Both the position numbers and the translations under genes were made by a program. DNA of 48,836 nt, taken from Bacteroidota bacterium. GTDB lineage: Bacteria; Bacteroidota; Bacteroidia; Palsa-948. The notes under the pieces were generated by a model, which was not told where the DNA came from, did not search any database, and saw nothing but the letters and a program-made list of their open reading frames with translations. The stretch covers positions 1 to 48,836 of the forward strand of contig PLUL01000019.1 of NCBI GenBank assembly GCA_003164895.1, read 5' to 3'. Positions 9,326 through 17,942 of this stretch are shown here, in pieces. Each line of letters begins with the position of its first letter. Position 1 is the first letter of the stretch.

Positions 9326-10788
9326 TATCCGGCAAACATTTCTAAGTTTTCAGTTAATATTTTTACATCGTCAAAAGGATGTTTCACGCCTTTTATCTCC
9401 TGATATTTTTCGTGACCTTTTCCCGCAACAAGAATTATGTCTCCCGCAGAAGCAAGCGAGCAGGCAGTTTTAATTGCTTCCCTTCTATCCGTGATTGACA
9501 AAACTTTTTTCTGATGAATCCTTTCCACTCCTTTCTGCATCTGATGGATTATTTCTTCCGGATTTTCGCTTCGTGGATTATCGGAGGTAAGAATTACTTT
9601 ATCGCTTTCTTCGCAGGCAATCGCTGCCATCACAGGTCGCTTGAGCGCATCACGATCTCCTCCGCATCCAACAACGGATATAATCTTTTCTTCACCTATT
9701 CTTATCTCTCGAATCGTTTTCAAAACATTGAGTAATGCATCAGGCGTATGCGCGTAATCCACAATGCCGACAATTCCACTCTGTGTTTTCACCTGCTGAA
9801 ATCTTCCATCTACTGAAGCGAGATTGCTGAGCGCAGTGAGCACTTTCAATTTTTCCTGACCGAGAAGAATTGCTGAAGAATAAACAGCGAGTAAATTGTA
9901 AGCGTTAAAAGGACCAATCAGTTTGCTCCACATTTCGGTTCCGTCCATGTTTAAAAGCAATCCAGCAAACTGGCTTTCCATTATTTTGCACTTGAAATCA
10001 GCAGTAGATTTTAATGCGTACGTTTTCTTAATGGCATTTGTGTTTTGGGTCATCACGATTCCGTTCTTATCATCCTTATTCACAAGCGCAAAAGCATCAC
10101 TGTCTAAATCGTCAAAGAATTTTTTCTTCGCTTTGATGTATTCATCAAAAGTTTTGTGATAATCCAAATGATCGTGAGTGATATTGGTGAACACCGCTCC
10201 GAAAAATTTTAATCCTGAAATTCTTTTCTGCACCACTGCGTGAGAACTAACTTCCATGAAGCAGTACTTGCAGCCCGCATCCACCATTTGCTTCAACAAT
10301 TTGTTAAGCTGAATTGCGTCTGGAGTTGTATGAGTGGCAGGAAATTCTTCTTTACCAATTTTATAAACCACAGTGGATATCAATCCCGAATTGAATCCAA
10401 GGGATAGAAAAAGATTGTGAAGCAGTGTTGCAGTTGTGGTTTTGCCGTTTGTTCCGGTAATTCCAATCAGTTTTAGTTTCTCAGAAGGATTATCATAAAA
10501 ATTTGAAGCAATAATTCCGAGGGCTGCTTCGCTATCCTTTACTTTAACATAAGTCACGTTCTCATTTTTCTGTTTCGACAATTCTTCACAAACAACTGCC
10601 ACTGTTCCTGCTTCTACAACTTTCGAAATGAATTTATGACCGTCATTCTGTGTGCCGCGCACAGCAATGAAAAGAGAATCCCTGCCTGCTTTTCTTGAAT
10701 CGAAGCAAATAGAAGAAATAGAAATCTCGGTTGAGCCAATAATTTCAACGAGTCCCGCTTTGTATAATATGTCTTTCAGCAATTTCAT
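9325..10788 (-). CDS. murE: UDP-MurNAc-L-Ala-D-Glu:meso-diaminopimelate ligase
   Basis: MurE adds the third stem-peptide residue. The 487-residue protein has the substrate motif [11 protein letters not shown] (30-40), the P-loop GTNGKTTTA (112-120) and the [11 protein letters not shown] motif. Near residue 400 it carries DNPR (in SDNPRSENP), the signature of enzymes specific for meso-diaminopimelate rather than lysine, so the cell wall is probably the A1-gamma mDAP type. Stop and start overlap by one base with mraY downstream and the start overlaps the ftsI stop by one base, implying translational coupling. Confidence 0.97.
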   Translation of the reverse strand: MKLLKDILYKAGLVEIIGSTEISISSICFDSRKAGRDSLFIAVRGTQNDGHKFISKVVEAGTVAVVCEELSKQKNENVTYVKVKDSEAALGIIASNFYDNPSEKLKLIGITGTNGKTTTATLLHNLFLSLGFNSGLISTVVYKIGKEEFPATHTTPDAIQLNKLLKQMVDAGCKYCFMEVSSHAVVQKRISGLKFFGAVFTNITHDHLDYHKTFDEYIKAKKKFFDDLDSDAFALVNKDDKNGIVMTQNTNAIKKTYALKSTADFKCKIMESQFAGLLLNMDGTEMWSKLIGPFNAYNLLAVYSSAILLGQEKLKVLTALSNLASVDGRFQQVKTQSGIVGIVDYAHTPDALLNVLKTIREIRIGEEKIISVVGCGGDRDALKRPVMAAIACEESDKVILTSDNPRSENPEEIIHQMQKGVERIHQKKVLSITDRREAIKTACSLASAGDIILVAGKGHEKYQEIKGVKHPFDDVKILTENLEMFAG

Positions 10789-12926
10789 TATGACAACTCA
10801 AGTGTTAGTTCTGTTCCTTTTGAAAATTTTGTACCGACATTTATTGATTGTTTCGTAATTGTTCCTTTGCCAACAATTTTCACTTTAAAGCCGGCATTCT
10901 CCAATAAATACAGCGCATCTTTCAAACCCATTCCCAAAATATTCGGCATTACCCGGTTTGTAAGGGCTTGATTAATATTGTTTCCGATAAAAACTGTGGA
11001 AGAATCTTTTTGCACAGCTACATTCACATATTCAGATGATGAAGTATTGGTGTTTGCTGAAATATTCAGATTGCGGCAAACCGTTTCAATATCTTTTCTT
11101 GAACCATTTTTTATGGCAGGAGTTTTTGTTGCGAGATTTTGAATCTCATTTACTTCGCTATGAATATCCAGCAGCGAAGAATAAACTTTATCTGAAATTT
11201 CTTTGAAGATTGGACCCGCCACAGCGTTTCCATAATACACTCCTTCTGAAGGAGCATTCACCACCACGATGCAGGAATATTTCGGATTGTCAGCAGGGAA
11301 ATATCCAACGAAAGATGCCTGATAGGTTGTGCTTTTGCTGTTCTGTCCGTAACCTCCGCCTCCTTTTGCAATTTGCGCAGTACCAGTCTTTCCTGCAATT
11401 TTATAATCAGCATTTTTCAGATTGGTAGCAGTGCCTTCAAGTACCACCCCTTCCATCATTTCTTTCGCTTTCTTAATTGTAGAAGCTGATGCAATGTGCT
11501 GATGAATAACTTCCGGCTCAAACGCTTTGATTGCCTTTCCCTGCTTGCGAACTTCGCGCACGAAACGCGGTTTCATCATCACTCCATTATTTGCAACTGC
11601 ATTGTAAAAAGTTAAAATCTGTAGCGGAGTCAAACGCAATTCATAACCAAATGACATCCACGGAAGCGATACACCTGACCATCTTTTGTCTTTTGTGGAT
11701 TTCACATCTGGATTTCCTGAACCGGAAATATCAAGTTCGGGATTGAGATTAATTCCCATCTTATATAACCTGTCAATAAACTGCTGAGGAGTTTTAGAAT
11801 AAAATTTATTAATGAGTTTCGCGGTGCCGACATTAGAAGATTTTTCAAACACCTGCTTAACGGTGAGTTTTCCAAGTCCGCCTTCATGTGCATCCCGCAC
11901 TTCCTGATTCAAATATTTCCATCTACCATTTCCTGTGTTAACCGTATCGCTTAAACCAAATTTTCCATCTTCCATTCCTGCCATAAGCGAAACAAGTTTG
12001 AAAGTGGAACCCGGCTCGGTGCTTTGTCCGATTGCATAATTATAATTTTCATTATATGTTGCTGTGTCAACTTTTGAAAGATTCGCTATTGCACGTATCT
12101 CTCCGGTCTTAACTTCCATCAACACCACACATCCCCAACCTGCCTGATGTTTTTTCAATTGTTGATACAATGCATTTTCCGCAACGTCCTGAATATTTAC
12201 ATCAAGCGTGGAAACAATATCACATCCGTCCTGAGGTTCAATTTCATTCTCATCGTTCACAGGCATTTCAATTCCGCCTGCAATTTTTCGAACAAGACGC
12301 TTTCCGCCAATTCCTGTTAATTGCTGATTATAAGAACCTTCTAACCCGACAGGTTTTGCGGTCTCAGAATAATATCCGATGGTACGCGATGCAAGAAATT
12401 TGAAAGGAAGTTCTCGTTTTCCTTTTTGAGTATAAATTAATCCACCTTTGAATCTTCCTTTTCGGAAAAGAGGAAAATGTTTTAATTTTTGTAAATCTTG
12501 ATAGGAAACATTTTCGCGCAGCGCATAATATCTGTCACCCGAAGCTCGTACTTTGATAAGCTCCCGCTTGTAAATAGATTTTGTTTTATCCGAAAAAAGA
12601 TTTGAGATACAAAGTGAAAGCGAATCAATGTTGTCGTCAAAAATGTCATCGGTGATGGCATCAGAGTTAAGGTCAAGCGCAACATCATAATAAGGAAGAG
12701 AAGTTGCGAGCAACTGCTCGTTCACATCAAAAATATTTCCGCGCAACGCTTCGATGTTCGCATAATGCATGGTGAGTTCGTTCGCGCGTTGTTTCCAGAA
12801 TGCTCCTTCCACGATCTGAATCTTTACCACTCTCGACACAACAAATCCCGCAAGCACAAAAACGAGCAAATACACCAAGTAAATTCTCCACAAAATATCT
12901 TTCCTGATGTCTAAAGCCATTTTCAA
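10788..12926 (-). CDS. ftsI: Septal penicillin-binding protein FtsI (PBP3-like) with PASTA domain
   Basis: This class B PBP is the D,D-transpeptidase that cross-links septal peptidoglycan. Its 712 residues comprise a cytoplasmic stub, a membrane helix (about 13-34), a dimerisation domain (LRGNIFDVNEQLLATS) and a transpeptidase domain with nucleophile motif STFK (307-310), SSN (363-365) and KTG (513-515). One PASTA repeat follows at about 650-712 (NILGMGLKDALYLLENAGFKV). PASTA-bearing PBPs in the dcw cluster are usual in Bacteroidota. The start overlaps the ftsL-like stop by four bases. Confidence 0.96.
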   Translation of the reverse strand: MKMALDIRKDILWRIYLVYLLVFVLAGFVVSRVVKIQIVEGAFWKQRANELTMHYANIEALRGNIFDVNEQLLATSLPYYDVALDLNSDAITDDIFDDNIDSLSLCISNLFSDKTKSIYKRELIKVRASGDRYYALRENVSYQDLQKLKHFPLFRKGRFKGGLIYTQKGKRELPFKFLASRTIGYYSETAKPVGLEGSYNQQLTGIGGKRLVRKIAGGIEMPVNDENEIEPQDGCDIVSTLDVNIQDVAENALYQQLKKHQAGWGCVVLMEVKTGEIRAIANLSKVDTATYNENYNYAIGQSTEPGSTFKLVSLMAGMEDGKFGLSDTVNTGNGRWKYLNQEVRDAHEGGLGKLTVKQVFEKSSNVGTAKLINKFYSKTPQQFIDRLYKMGINLNPELDISGSGNPDVKSTKDKRWSGVSLPWMSFGYELRLTPLQILTFYNAVANNGVMMKPRFVREVRKQGKAIKAFEPEVIHQHIASASTIKKAKEMMEGVVLEGTATNLKNADYKIAGKTGTAQIAKGGGGYGQNSKSTTYQASFVGYFPADNPKYSCIVVVNAPSEGVYYGNAVAGPIFKEISDKVYSSLLDIHSEVNEIQNLATKTPAIKNGSRKDIETVCRNLNISANTNTSSSEYVNVAVQKDSSTVFIGNNINQALTNRVMPNILGMGLKDALYLLENAGFKVKIVGKGTITKQSINVGTKFSKGTELTLELS

Positions 12927-13342
12927 TTTTTATTTTCTGCCGGTGTTGAGCTGTTTACTTTCACTACAATTTTTTTCGGAGGAACTACTGATTCCTTCAA
13001 TCCCATCGGAGCAACTGCATGCGCCACTTGGCTCTGATTGCTCATAAACATGAGTTCAGATTTCGCGATGATATATTCCGATTTAAGTTCTTTGAGCTCG
13101 GTATTGATATGGCTTATCTCGCGAACAGATTTTTCAGCGTAGTAACCATTTGCTATATATCCGAGACCAATAAGGGTTAAAAAAAGAATGAAAGGAAGCA
13201 GCGCAATTACGTTGTCTTTGGAAAGAAAATTTCCACTAAAAATGTTTAGAAATGAGCGGGCAATTTTTTTACCCCGGCTTTTGGGGATGAACTTTTTTTC
13301 GGCAGGCTGTTCCTGTGGCGGAACTTCTTTAAACTTATTCAT
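12923..13342 (-). CDS. ftsL: FtsL-like divisome membrane protein
   Basis: This small bitopic protein of 139 residues has a basic cytoplasmic N-terminus (about 1-43), one membrane helix (about 45-66) and a periplasmic stretch that looks like a coiled coil (about 70-105, HINTELKELKSEYIIAKSEL). Sequence identity to E. coli FtsL is not visible. The call rests on topology and on its position between rsmH and ftsI, where Bacteroidota encode a divergent FtsL-like protein. It would bridge FtsQ to FtsW/FtsI. Overlaps ftsI by four bases. Confidence 0.85.
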   Translation of the reverse strand: MNKFKEVPPQEQPAEKKFIPKSRGKKIARSFLNIFSGNFLSKDNVIALLPFILFLTLIGLGYIANGYYAEKSVREISHINTELKELKSEYIIAKSELMFMSNQSQVAHAVAPMGLKESVVPPKKIVVKVNSSTPAENKN

Positions 13343-13352
13343 TAAAAAAAAT

Positions 13353-14258
13353 CTACTTATTTATTCTTTCTGCTATTCTGAGTTTTGCACTTCTTGCCCT
13401 GTTGTTCTGCTGTATCTCTTCTTCACTTGGCACTATTGGTTTTCTATTTATCATTTTGAATGGTGCCATTACATTTCCATAGATGTCTTTCTCCGATTCT
13501 CCTTCAAATTTTCCTGAACGGAAAAAGTTTTTTACAATTCTATCTTCCAGCGAGTGATAAGAGATAACTGCAATCCTTCCGCCTTCCTTCAAAACTTCTG
13601 CGCTTTGTATCAGCAAATCTTTCAGCGCATTCAGTTCATCGTTCACTTCTATTCTTAATGCCTGAAAAACTTTTGCATAGAACTGATTTTCTTTTCCTCG
13701 TTCAGCGCAGTTTGCAATCGTGTTTTTCAAATCATTTACAGTTCTTATGCTGTTTCGGTTTGCTGTAATTTTCTTCACAACTTGTCTTGCGTTATTCAGT
13801 TCTCCGTACTCCCAAAAAATCTTTCTCAGATTTTCTTCAGAATAGGTTCTGATGATTTCTTGCGCTGACATTTTCGCTTCTTTATTCATTCTCATATCGA
13901 GTTCCGAATCGAAACGTGTGGAGAATCCTCTTTCTGCAGAATCAAACTGATGAGAAGAAACTCCAAGGTCAGCAAGCAAACCATCTATCTCTGTAACATT
14001 CTGTTCAAGGAGCGAGTCTTTCAGATTTCTGAAATTGCTGGCGATAAGTGTAAATCGTTTGTCGTCCGGTTTATTCTTCATCGCATCTTCATCGCAATCA
14101 AACCCAAACAATTTTCCTGTAGAAATTTGTTTAAGGATTTCCCGCGAATGTCCTCCTCCACCGAATGTTGCATCCACATAAATTCCTTCCGGTTGGATGT
14201 GCAGGGCTTCAATACAATCTTTCAAAAGAACAGGTGTATGGTAAACTTCGTTCACCAC
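13353..14258 (-). CDS. rsmH: 16S rRNA (cytosine1402-N4)-methyltransferase
   Basis: RsmH (MraW) methylates N4 of C1402 in 16S rRNA using S-adenosylmethionine. The 301-residue protein has the SAM-binding motif DATFGGGGHSREIL (29-42), the LADLGVSSHQFD region and the C-terminal ISYHSLEDRIVKNFF motif, all diagnostic. It is the second gene of the dcw operon, seven bases downstream of mraZ, as in nearly all bacteria. Confidence 0.97.
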   Translation of the reverse strand: MVNEVYHTPVLLKDCIEALHIQPEGIYVDATFGGGGHSREILKQISTGKLFGFDCDEDAMKNKPDDKRFTLIASNFRNLKDSLLEQNVTEIDGLLADLGVSSHQFDSAERGFSTRFDSELDMRMNKEAKMSAQEIIRTYSEENLRKIFWEYGELNNARQVVKKITANRNSIRTVNDLKNTIANCAERGKENQFYAKVFQALRIEVNDELNALKDLLIQSAEVLKEGGRIAVISYHSLEDRIVKNFFRSGKFEGESEKDIYGNVMAPFKMINRKPIVPSEEEIQQNNRARSAKLRIAERINK

Positions 14259-14265
14259 TTATTTA

Positions 14266-14724
14266 TCATTTGTCATTTTTCTTAGAACCCATCACCTTCT
14301 CAGCAAGAGAAGCATAGTCAACTGATTTATCTGAAATCATCTTATTAAATTCTGTGAGCGACCAGATTTCAATTCTGTTCGCGTATGCATAAAAAACCGC
14401 GTCCTTTTTAATTCCTGCGTAGCTCAAAAGCCTCTGAGGGAGAAGAAGTCTTCCTTGTCCGTCTAAAAACATTTCGGTTGCTCCATCGTGAAACTTGCGG
14501 TAGAAAATCCGGCTGTCAGTTTCAAATAAATTCAACTTGCTCATCTCACCGGTAATTTCCTTCCATACATTAAATGGATAGAGAGTAAGATGTTTTTCAA
14601 AACCGCGATTGAGAACAAATTTTTCACCTGCTTCGGGAGATACCTGTCGCTTTAACGCAGCAGGAAAAAGAACTCTTCCTTTTGAGTCAACCGAACATTC
14701 AAATTCTCCTGTGAAGTGCGACAT
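14266..14724 (-). CDS. mraZ: Transcriptional regulator MraZ
   Basis: MraZ is a ring-forming double SpoVT-AbrB DNA-binding protein that binds tandem repeats upstream of its own operon. The 152-residue protein has the two expected half-domains: DSKGRVLFPAALKRQ (13-27) and DGQGRLLLPQRLLSY (88-102). It is the first gene of the dcw cluster. A TAnnTTTG -7 box lies at 14774-14781 and candidate MraZ boxes at 14793-14807, fitting autoregulation. Confidence 0.96.
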   Translation of the reverse strand: MSHFTGEFECSVDSKGRVLFPAALKRQVSPEAGEKFVLNRGFEKHLTLYPFNVWKEITGEMSKLNLFETDSRIFYRKFHDGATEMFLDGQGRLLLPQRLLSYAGIKKDAVFYAYANRIEIWSLTEFNKMISDKSVDYASLAEKVMGSKKNDK

Positions 14725-14773
14725 GATTATTTCTTGTGTTCAAGCGTAAAAGTCTCGCTTGATTATGTTGGGA

Positions 14774-14781
14774 CAAATGTA
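14774..14781 (-). promoter_or_regulatory. mraZ -7 promoter box (TACATTTG)
   Basis: On the minus strand the sequence is TACATTTG, an exact match to the Bacteroidota housekeeping -7 consensus TAnnTTTG. A TTG lies 25 bases upstream, longer than the usual spacing of about 19. Transcription would begin near 14768, giving a leader of roughly 44 bases before mraZ. Confidence 0.5.
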
Positions 14782-14792
14782 AATAAATATTT

Positions 14793-14807
14793 CCCACTAA
14801 TTACCAC
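14793..14807 (-). promoter_or_regulatory. Candidate MraZ operator: tandem GTGGT / GTGGG boxes, 10-bp period
   Basis: On the minus strand GTGGT (14807-14803) and GTGGG (14797-14793) occur exactly 10 bp apart. MraZ in E. coli and Mycoplasma binds direct TGGGN or GTGG-type repeats with 10-bp phasing just upstream of mraZ. The pair sits between the -7 box and the likely -33 region of the mraZ promoter, an ideal place for repression. Confidence 0.5.
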
Positions 14808-14891
14808 AATGTTGATAATATTTTTGAATATAATATATAAATAGAATTTATGATTATTGATTTCACTATGAATTATTCATCAAAATTGATG

Positions 14892-14906
14892 GTGGTAAAA
14901 TATGGG
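14892..14906 (+). promoter_or_regulatory. Second candidate MraZ operator, opposite orientation
   Basis: On the plus strand GTGGT (14892-14896) and ATGGG (14902-14906) are again 10 bp apart. The flanks match the first site closely: GTGGTAA, then TGGGAA, then an AT run ending in TTT. The site lies about 85 bp upstream of the -7 box of the divergent acyltransferase gene, so MraZ may touch both promoters. Confidence 0.4.
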
Positions 14907-14987
14907 AATATTTTGTTAATAACGTGTTTATTGATGTTAATTCAACTTTTTGACTGATTTATTATCTGATTGCTAAACACAAAAAGT

Positions 14988-14995
14988 TATTTTTG
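14988..14995 (+). promoter_or_regulatory. glsA-like gene -7 promoter box (TATTTTTG)
   Basis: TATTTTTG matches TAnnTTTG and ends 16 bases before the ATG at 15012. No well-spaced -33 TTG was found. Transcription starting near 15000 would exclude the upstream in-frame TTG at 14970 as a start codon. Confidence 0.4.
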
Positions 14996-15011
14996 CGGAG
15001 AAGAAAAAAAC

Positions 15012-15881
15012 ATGATCAATAAAATTGATATAGATGAAATATTCAAAAGCAAAAATGCTGCGCTGTATAAATTACTTCCCGGATTTATTTTCTCATATTT
15101 AAAAAAAATCATTCATCAGGCTAAAATCAATTCATTCCTTGAAAGACACAAAAGCGAATACGATTTTGATTTTGTAAAAGGAATTGTAAATGAATTTGGA
15201 ATAAAAACAAAAGTTATTGGAATTGAAAACATTCCTTCGTCAGGAGGGAAAATTTTCGCCAGCAATCATCCGCTCGGGGCATTGGATGCAATGGCGTTTC
15301 TGAATGAAATAGGAAATACGAGAAAGGATGTGAAGGTATTTGTAAATGACATCCTTCTTAATCTCGATAATCTTAGAAATCTTTTCGCAGGAGTGAACGT
15401 TACCGGAAAAACGTCTGCAGATGCACTAGCAGAAATTGAATCTATCTATGCAAAAGATATTGCTGTATTTACTTTTCCATCAGGACTTGTTTCGCGCAAA
15501 CAATTTCCTAACGGCTTATTTGGAAAATCTGTCATTGAAGATCTTGAATGGAAAAAAAGTTTTATTTCACGGGCAAAAAAATACAGGAAGAATATAATCC
15601 CCGTTTACATTGACGGACAAAATTCAAATTTCTTTTACAACCTTGCCTTATGGAGAAAAAGATTTGGCATTAAAGCGAATATTGAAATGCTTTATCTGGC
15701 AGATGAAATGTATAAGCAGCATGGCAAAACAATAACCATTATCTTTGGTAAAGAAATTCCCTTTGAAACATTTGATAAAAAATTCAGCGACAGCAAGTGG
15801 GCGGAAAAAGTGAAGCAGCATGTATATAGAATGGGGAAAGAAAAACAAAGTTTAAATTTTCAAGTCACAAATCACAAGTGA
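15012..15881 (+). CDS. glsA: GlsA-like lyso-aminolipid O-acyltransferase (PlsC superfamily)
   Basis: The protein (289 residues from ATG 15012) belongs to the lysophospholipid/glycerol acyltransferase superfamily. It has the catalytic His-Asp block SNHPLGALDAM, the VFVNDILLNL region and FPSGLVSRK. In Bacteroides thetaiotaomicron an adjacent pair, GlsB (N-acyltransferase) and GlsA (O-acyltransferase), makes glycine lipids; GlsA adds the second, ester-linked acyl chain. The GNAT-type gene directly downstream reproduces that pairing, which is the main reason for the call. The last codons (FQVTNHK) are made of three tandem heptamers and are probably not conserved. A generic 1-acyl-glycerol-3-phosphate acyltransferase is the alternative. 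Confidence 0.75.
   Translation: MINKIDIDEIFKSKNAALYKLLPGFIFSYLKKIIHQAKINSFLERHKSEYDFDFVKGIVNEFGIKTKVIGIENIPSSGGKIFASNHPLGALDAMAFLNEIGNTRKDVKVFVNDILLNLDNLRNLFAGVNVTGKTSADALAEIESIYAKDIAVFTFPSGLVSRKQFPNGLFGKSVIEDLEWKKSFISRAKKYRKNIIPVYIDGQNSNFFYNLALWRKRFGIKANIEMLYLADEMYKQHGKTITIIFGKEIPFETFDKKFSDSKWAEKVKQHVYRMGKEKQSLNFQVTNHK
15861..15881 (+). repeat. Heptanucleotide tandem repeat, 3 units
   Basis: CAAGTCA, CAAATCA and CAAGTGA follow each other without gaps at the very 3' end of the glsA-like gene. They supply its last codons, its stop and the GTG of the next frame. Confidence 0.6.
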
Positions 15882-15892
15882 ACAGCCGACAC

Positions 15893-16825
15893 ATGCAACC
15901 AATCATTCCACCGATAGACAGAAATTTACTTCTTGCCGAACTCACGAAGGAAAGATTTGTACGAACTACAAATTATGGTTCCAACGAAATTTATGTTGTA
16001 ACGCATCACGATTCTCCAAATGTTCTGCGAGAGATTGGAAGATTGCGTGAAGTTTCTTTCCGTGCCGGTGGCGGAGGAACAGGATTGGATTGCGATTTGG
16101 ATAATTTTGACACCGATAAAATCTGCTACAAGCAATTAGTGGTTTGGAATCCGGCAGACAAAGAAATTGTTGGTGGTTATCGTTACATGCTTATTCGCGA
16201 TGCAGAAAAAGATGAAAAAGGAATTCCAAAACTTTCTACTTCGCACTATTTTAAATTCAGCTCAACCTTTTTGAAAGACTATGCTCCATATACGATTGAA
16301 CTTGGGCGGTCTTTCGTTCAACCATTATATCAGCCAAGTGCAGGAAACAGAAAAGGATTATTCTCTCTCGATAATTTATGGGATGGACTTGGCGCGGTTC
16401 ATGTGGATAATCCTGACATGAAATACTTTTTCGGAAAGATGACGATGTATAAAGATTTTAATCGTGAGGCAAGGGACATGCTATTGTATTTTCTTGACAT
16501 TTATTTTCCTGATACAGAAAAATTAGTCGTTCCATTTCATCCGCTTCCTATTGAAACTAATATTTCAGAATTTAAATCGCTCTTGAAAAAAGGAATGTCC
16601 TATAAAGAAGGATACGCAATTCTCAATCAACATGTACGAAAATTAGGCGAGAACATTCCACCCATGTTCAACTCCTACATGAATATTTCTCCTTCCATGA
16701 AAACTTTTGGCGCTGCGGATAATCACGATTTTGGAAGCGTGGAAGAAACCGGAATTCTTGTTACGATTGCAGATATTTATCCCAGCAAAACTGAAAGGCA
16801 TATTATTTCGTACAAGAAGAAATAA
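15893..16825 (+). CDS. glsB: GlsB-like amino-acid N-acyltransferase (GNAT/OlsB-type)
   Basis: This 310-residue protein resembles the GNAT-fold acyltransferases (hemolysin/OlsB-like family) that N-acylate glycine or ornithine with a 3-hydroxyacyl chain. Visible motifs are THHDSPNVLREIGRLREVSFRAGGGGTG, GGYRYMLI and YTIELGRSFVQP, which recur in the Bacteroidota family. I chose ATG 15893 (MQPIIPPIDR), which fits the usual N-terminus; a GTG at 15878 overlapping the upstream stop by four bases is also possible. With the preceding gene it should make an acyloxyacyl aminolipid of the membrane (glycine lipid, flavolipin or ornithine-lipid type). The head-group amino acid cannot be read from sequence. 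Confidence 0.8.
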   Translation: MQPIIPPIDRNLLLAELTKERFVRTTNYGSNEIYVVTHHDSPNVLREIGRLREVSFRAGGGGTGLDCDLDNFDTDKICYKQLVVWNPADKEIVGGYRYMLIRDAEKDEKGIPKLSTSHYFKFSSTFLKDYAPYTIELGRSFVQPLYQPSAGNRKGLFSLDNLWDGLGAVHVDNPDMKYFFGKMTMYKDFNREARDMLLYFLDIYFPDTEKLVVPFHPLPIETNISEFKSLLKKGMSYKEGYAILNQHVRKLGENIPPMFNSYMNISPSMKTFGAADNHDFGSVEETGILVTIADIYPSKTERHIISYKKK

Positions 16826-16827
16826 AA

Positions 16828-16857
16828 AAAACAGAGTCCCTTTCGAAACTCTGTTTT
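16828..16857. terminator. Bidirectional intrinsic terminator
   Basis: A perfect 10-bp stem (AAAACAGAGT / ACTCTGTTTT) with a 10-base loop lies between two convergent genes. Its A-tract and T-tract give a U-run in either direction. Confidence 0.85.
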
Positions 16858-16875
16858 CCAAACCACAAACCAAAT

Positions 16876-17799
16876 TTATTGAACCAAAATCTTTCTTACT
16901 ATTTGCTGGTCATTAATTGTAGCTTGTAAAAAATAAACTCCTTTATCTAAACCTTCTGGGAGTTTTATTGTGTTTGATTGCGCTCCTGATGATTGATTTT
17001 CATTTAACAATTCTGCCACTGCCTGACCGTTCAAATTAATCAACTTTATTGATACAACGCTTTTTGAATCGAGCTTATAAGTAAGATTAATATAATCAGA
17101 TGCAGGATTTGGGAACACTGATACATTAAATTGATTTGGTGAAATTTCATTCACAGCATTACCAGAAGAAGTCCACTCATTTATTGTAACATGGTTTAAA
17201 TTCCAAAGATCACCTGCATCTGCACTTCCATTATTATTTATAGCATTCAATACTCCCCAAAAAGATATGGCTCCCGTTCCGGAAGCAGGAGCGGTCCATA
17301 CAAATGATTCAACATAGGTACTTCCATTTCCTCCTGTTCCAGTGGTAGGAGGAAGTTTTGTATTGTGTTCTACAACACCAACTACCATATTTCCTGCTGA
17401 GGGAGCAGCATAATGCGTGCCAACTGGGCAAGTAGTTGACCAAGTTCCTGCATTAGTGGGAGTAGCTACTGCCGAAGTGCCTAGAATAGACCCAATTTGC
17501 AAACCAAATTTAGGCAGAGTGGAGGTCGTATTATTTGTGCCTTTTATGGTTACAGTATATGTCATTCCTCCTTTGTAATGAGTTGTGGTTACTCCTCCAG
17601 CTGAATCCAATGTTAATGAAACAGCAATTCCGGCTGTTGCAGTTGATCCATGACAGGTTGTACAACCAGTAGGGTTGCCAAGAGCTGTTTCAGCACCTGT
17701 ACAATCATATCCATTGGTACCAGGCCCTGCACTATAACTTGAAATAATAAAATAACAGCAAAGTCCAACAAGACAATAAAGTATAGTTCTTTTTTTCAT
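16876..17799 (-). CDS. Secreted Reeler-like (choice-of-anchor V) CxxCH protein with T9SS sorting domain
   Basis: The 307-residue protein begins with a signal peptide (about 1-24), followed by a short region with CTTCHG (near residues 46-51), a CxxCH motif capable of binding heme c. A Reeler/choice-of-anchor-V-type beta domain follows (about 55-210). The C-terminal 80 residues form a type A T9SS sorting domain (VSVFPNPASDYINLTYKL, ending GVYFLQATINDQQIVRKILVQ). It should be exported by Sec, passed through the type IX system and attached to or released from the cell surface. The ligand is unknown. It is convergent with the glsB-like gene and shares its terminator. Confidence 0.85.
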   Translation of the reverse strand: MKKRTILYCLVGLCCYFIISSYSAGPGTNGYDCTGAETALGNPTGCTTCHGSTATAGIAVSLTLDSAGGVTTTHYKGGMTYTVTIKGTNNTTSTLPKFGLQIGSILGTSAVATPTNAGTWSTTCPVGTHYAAPSAGNMVVGVVEHNTKLPPTTGTGGNGSTYVESFVWTAPASGTGAISFWGVLNAINNNGSADAGDLWNLNHVTINEWTSSGNAVNEISPNQFNVSVFPNPASDYINLTYKLDSKSVVSIKLINLNGQAVAELLNENQSSGAQSNTIKLPEGLDKGVYFLQATINDQQIVRKILVQ

Positions 17800-17906
17800 A
17801 ATACAAGTATTTTATGGGGTTAGTAATTAGATGGTATAGCGAATGATAAGGTTGGGTTACATAAAACTTTAATTTTATTCCTTTTTCAATGAATTCACTA
17901 AAAATA

Positions 17907-17936
17907 TTGAAGATTATAAAGTATTATATACTTTTA
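17907..17936 (+). promoter_or_regulatory. Promoter of the ATL gene (TTG-N19-TACTTTTA)
   Basis: TTG at 17907-17909 is followed after exactly 19 bases by TACTTTTA (17929-17936), one mismatch from TAnnTTTG. The predicted start of transcription is within a few bases of the ATG at 17943, which argues against the upstream in-frame start at 17889 and suggests a leaderless mRNA. Confidence 0.45.
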
Positions 17937-17942
17937 CCATTA

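Noticed and set aside
14970-15011. TTG start extending the glsA-like protein by 14 residues
   Set aside because: The extension contains the predicted -7 promoter box, and ATG 15012 gives a more usual N-terminus.
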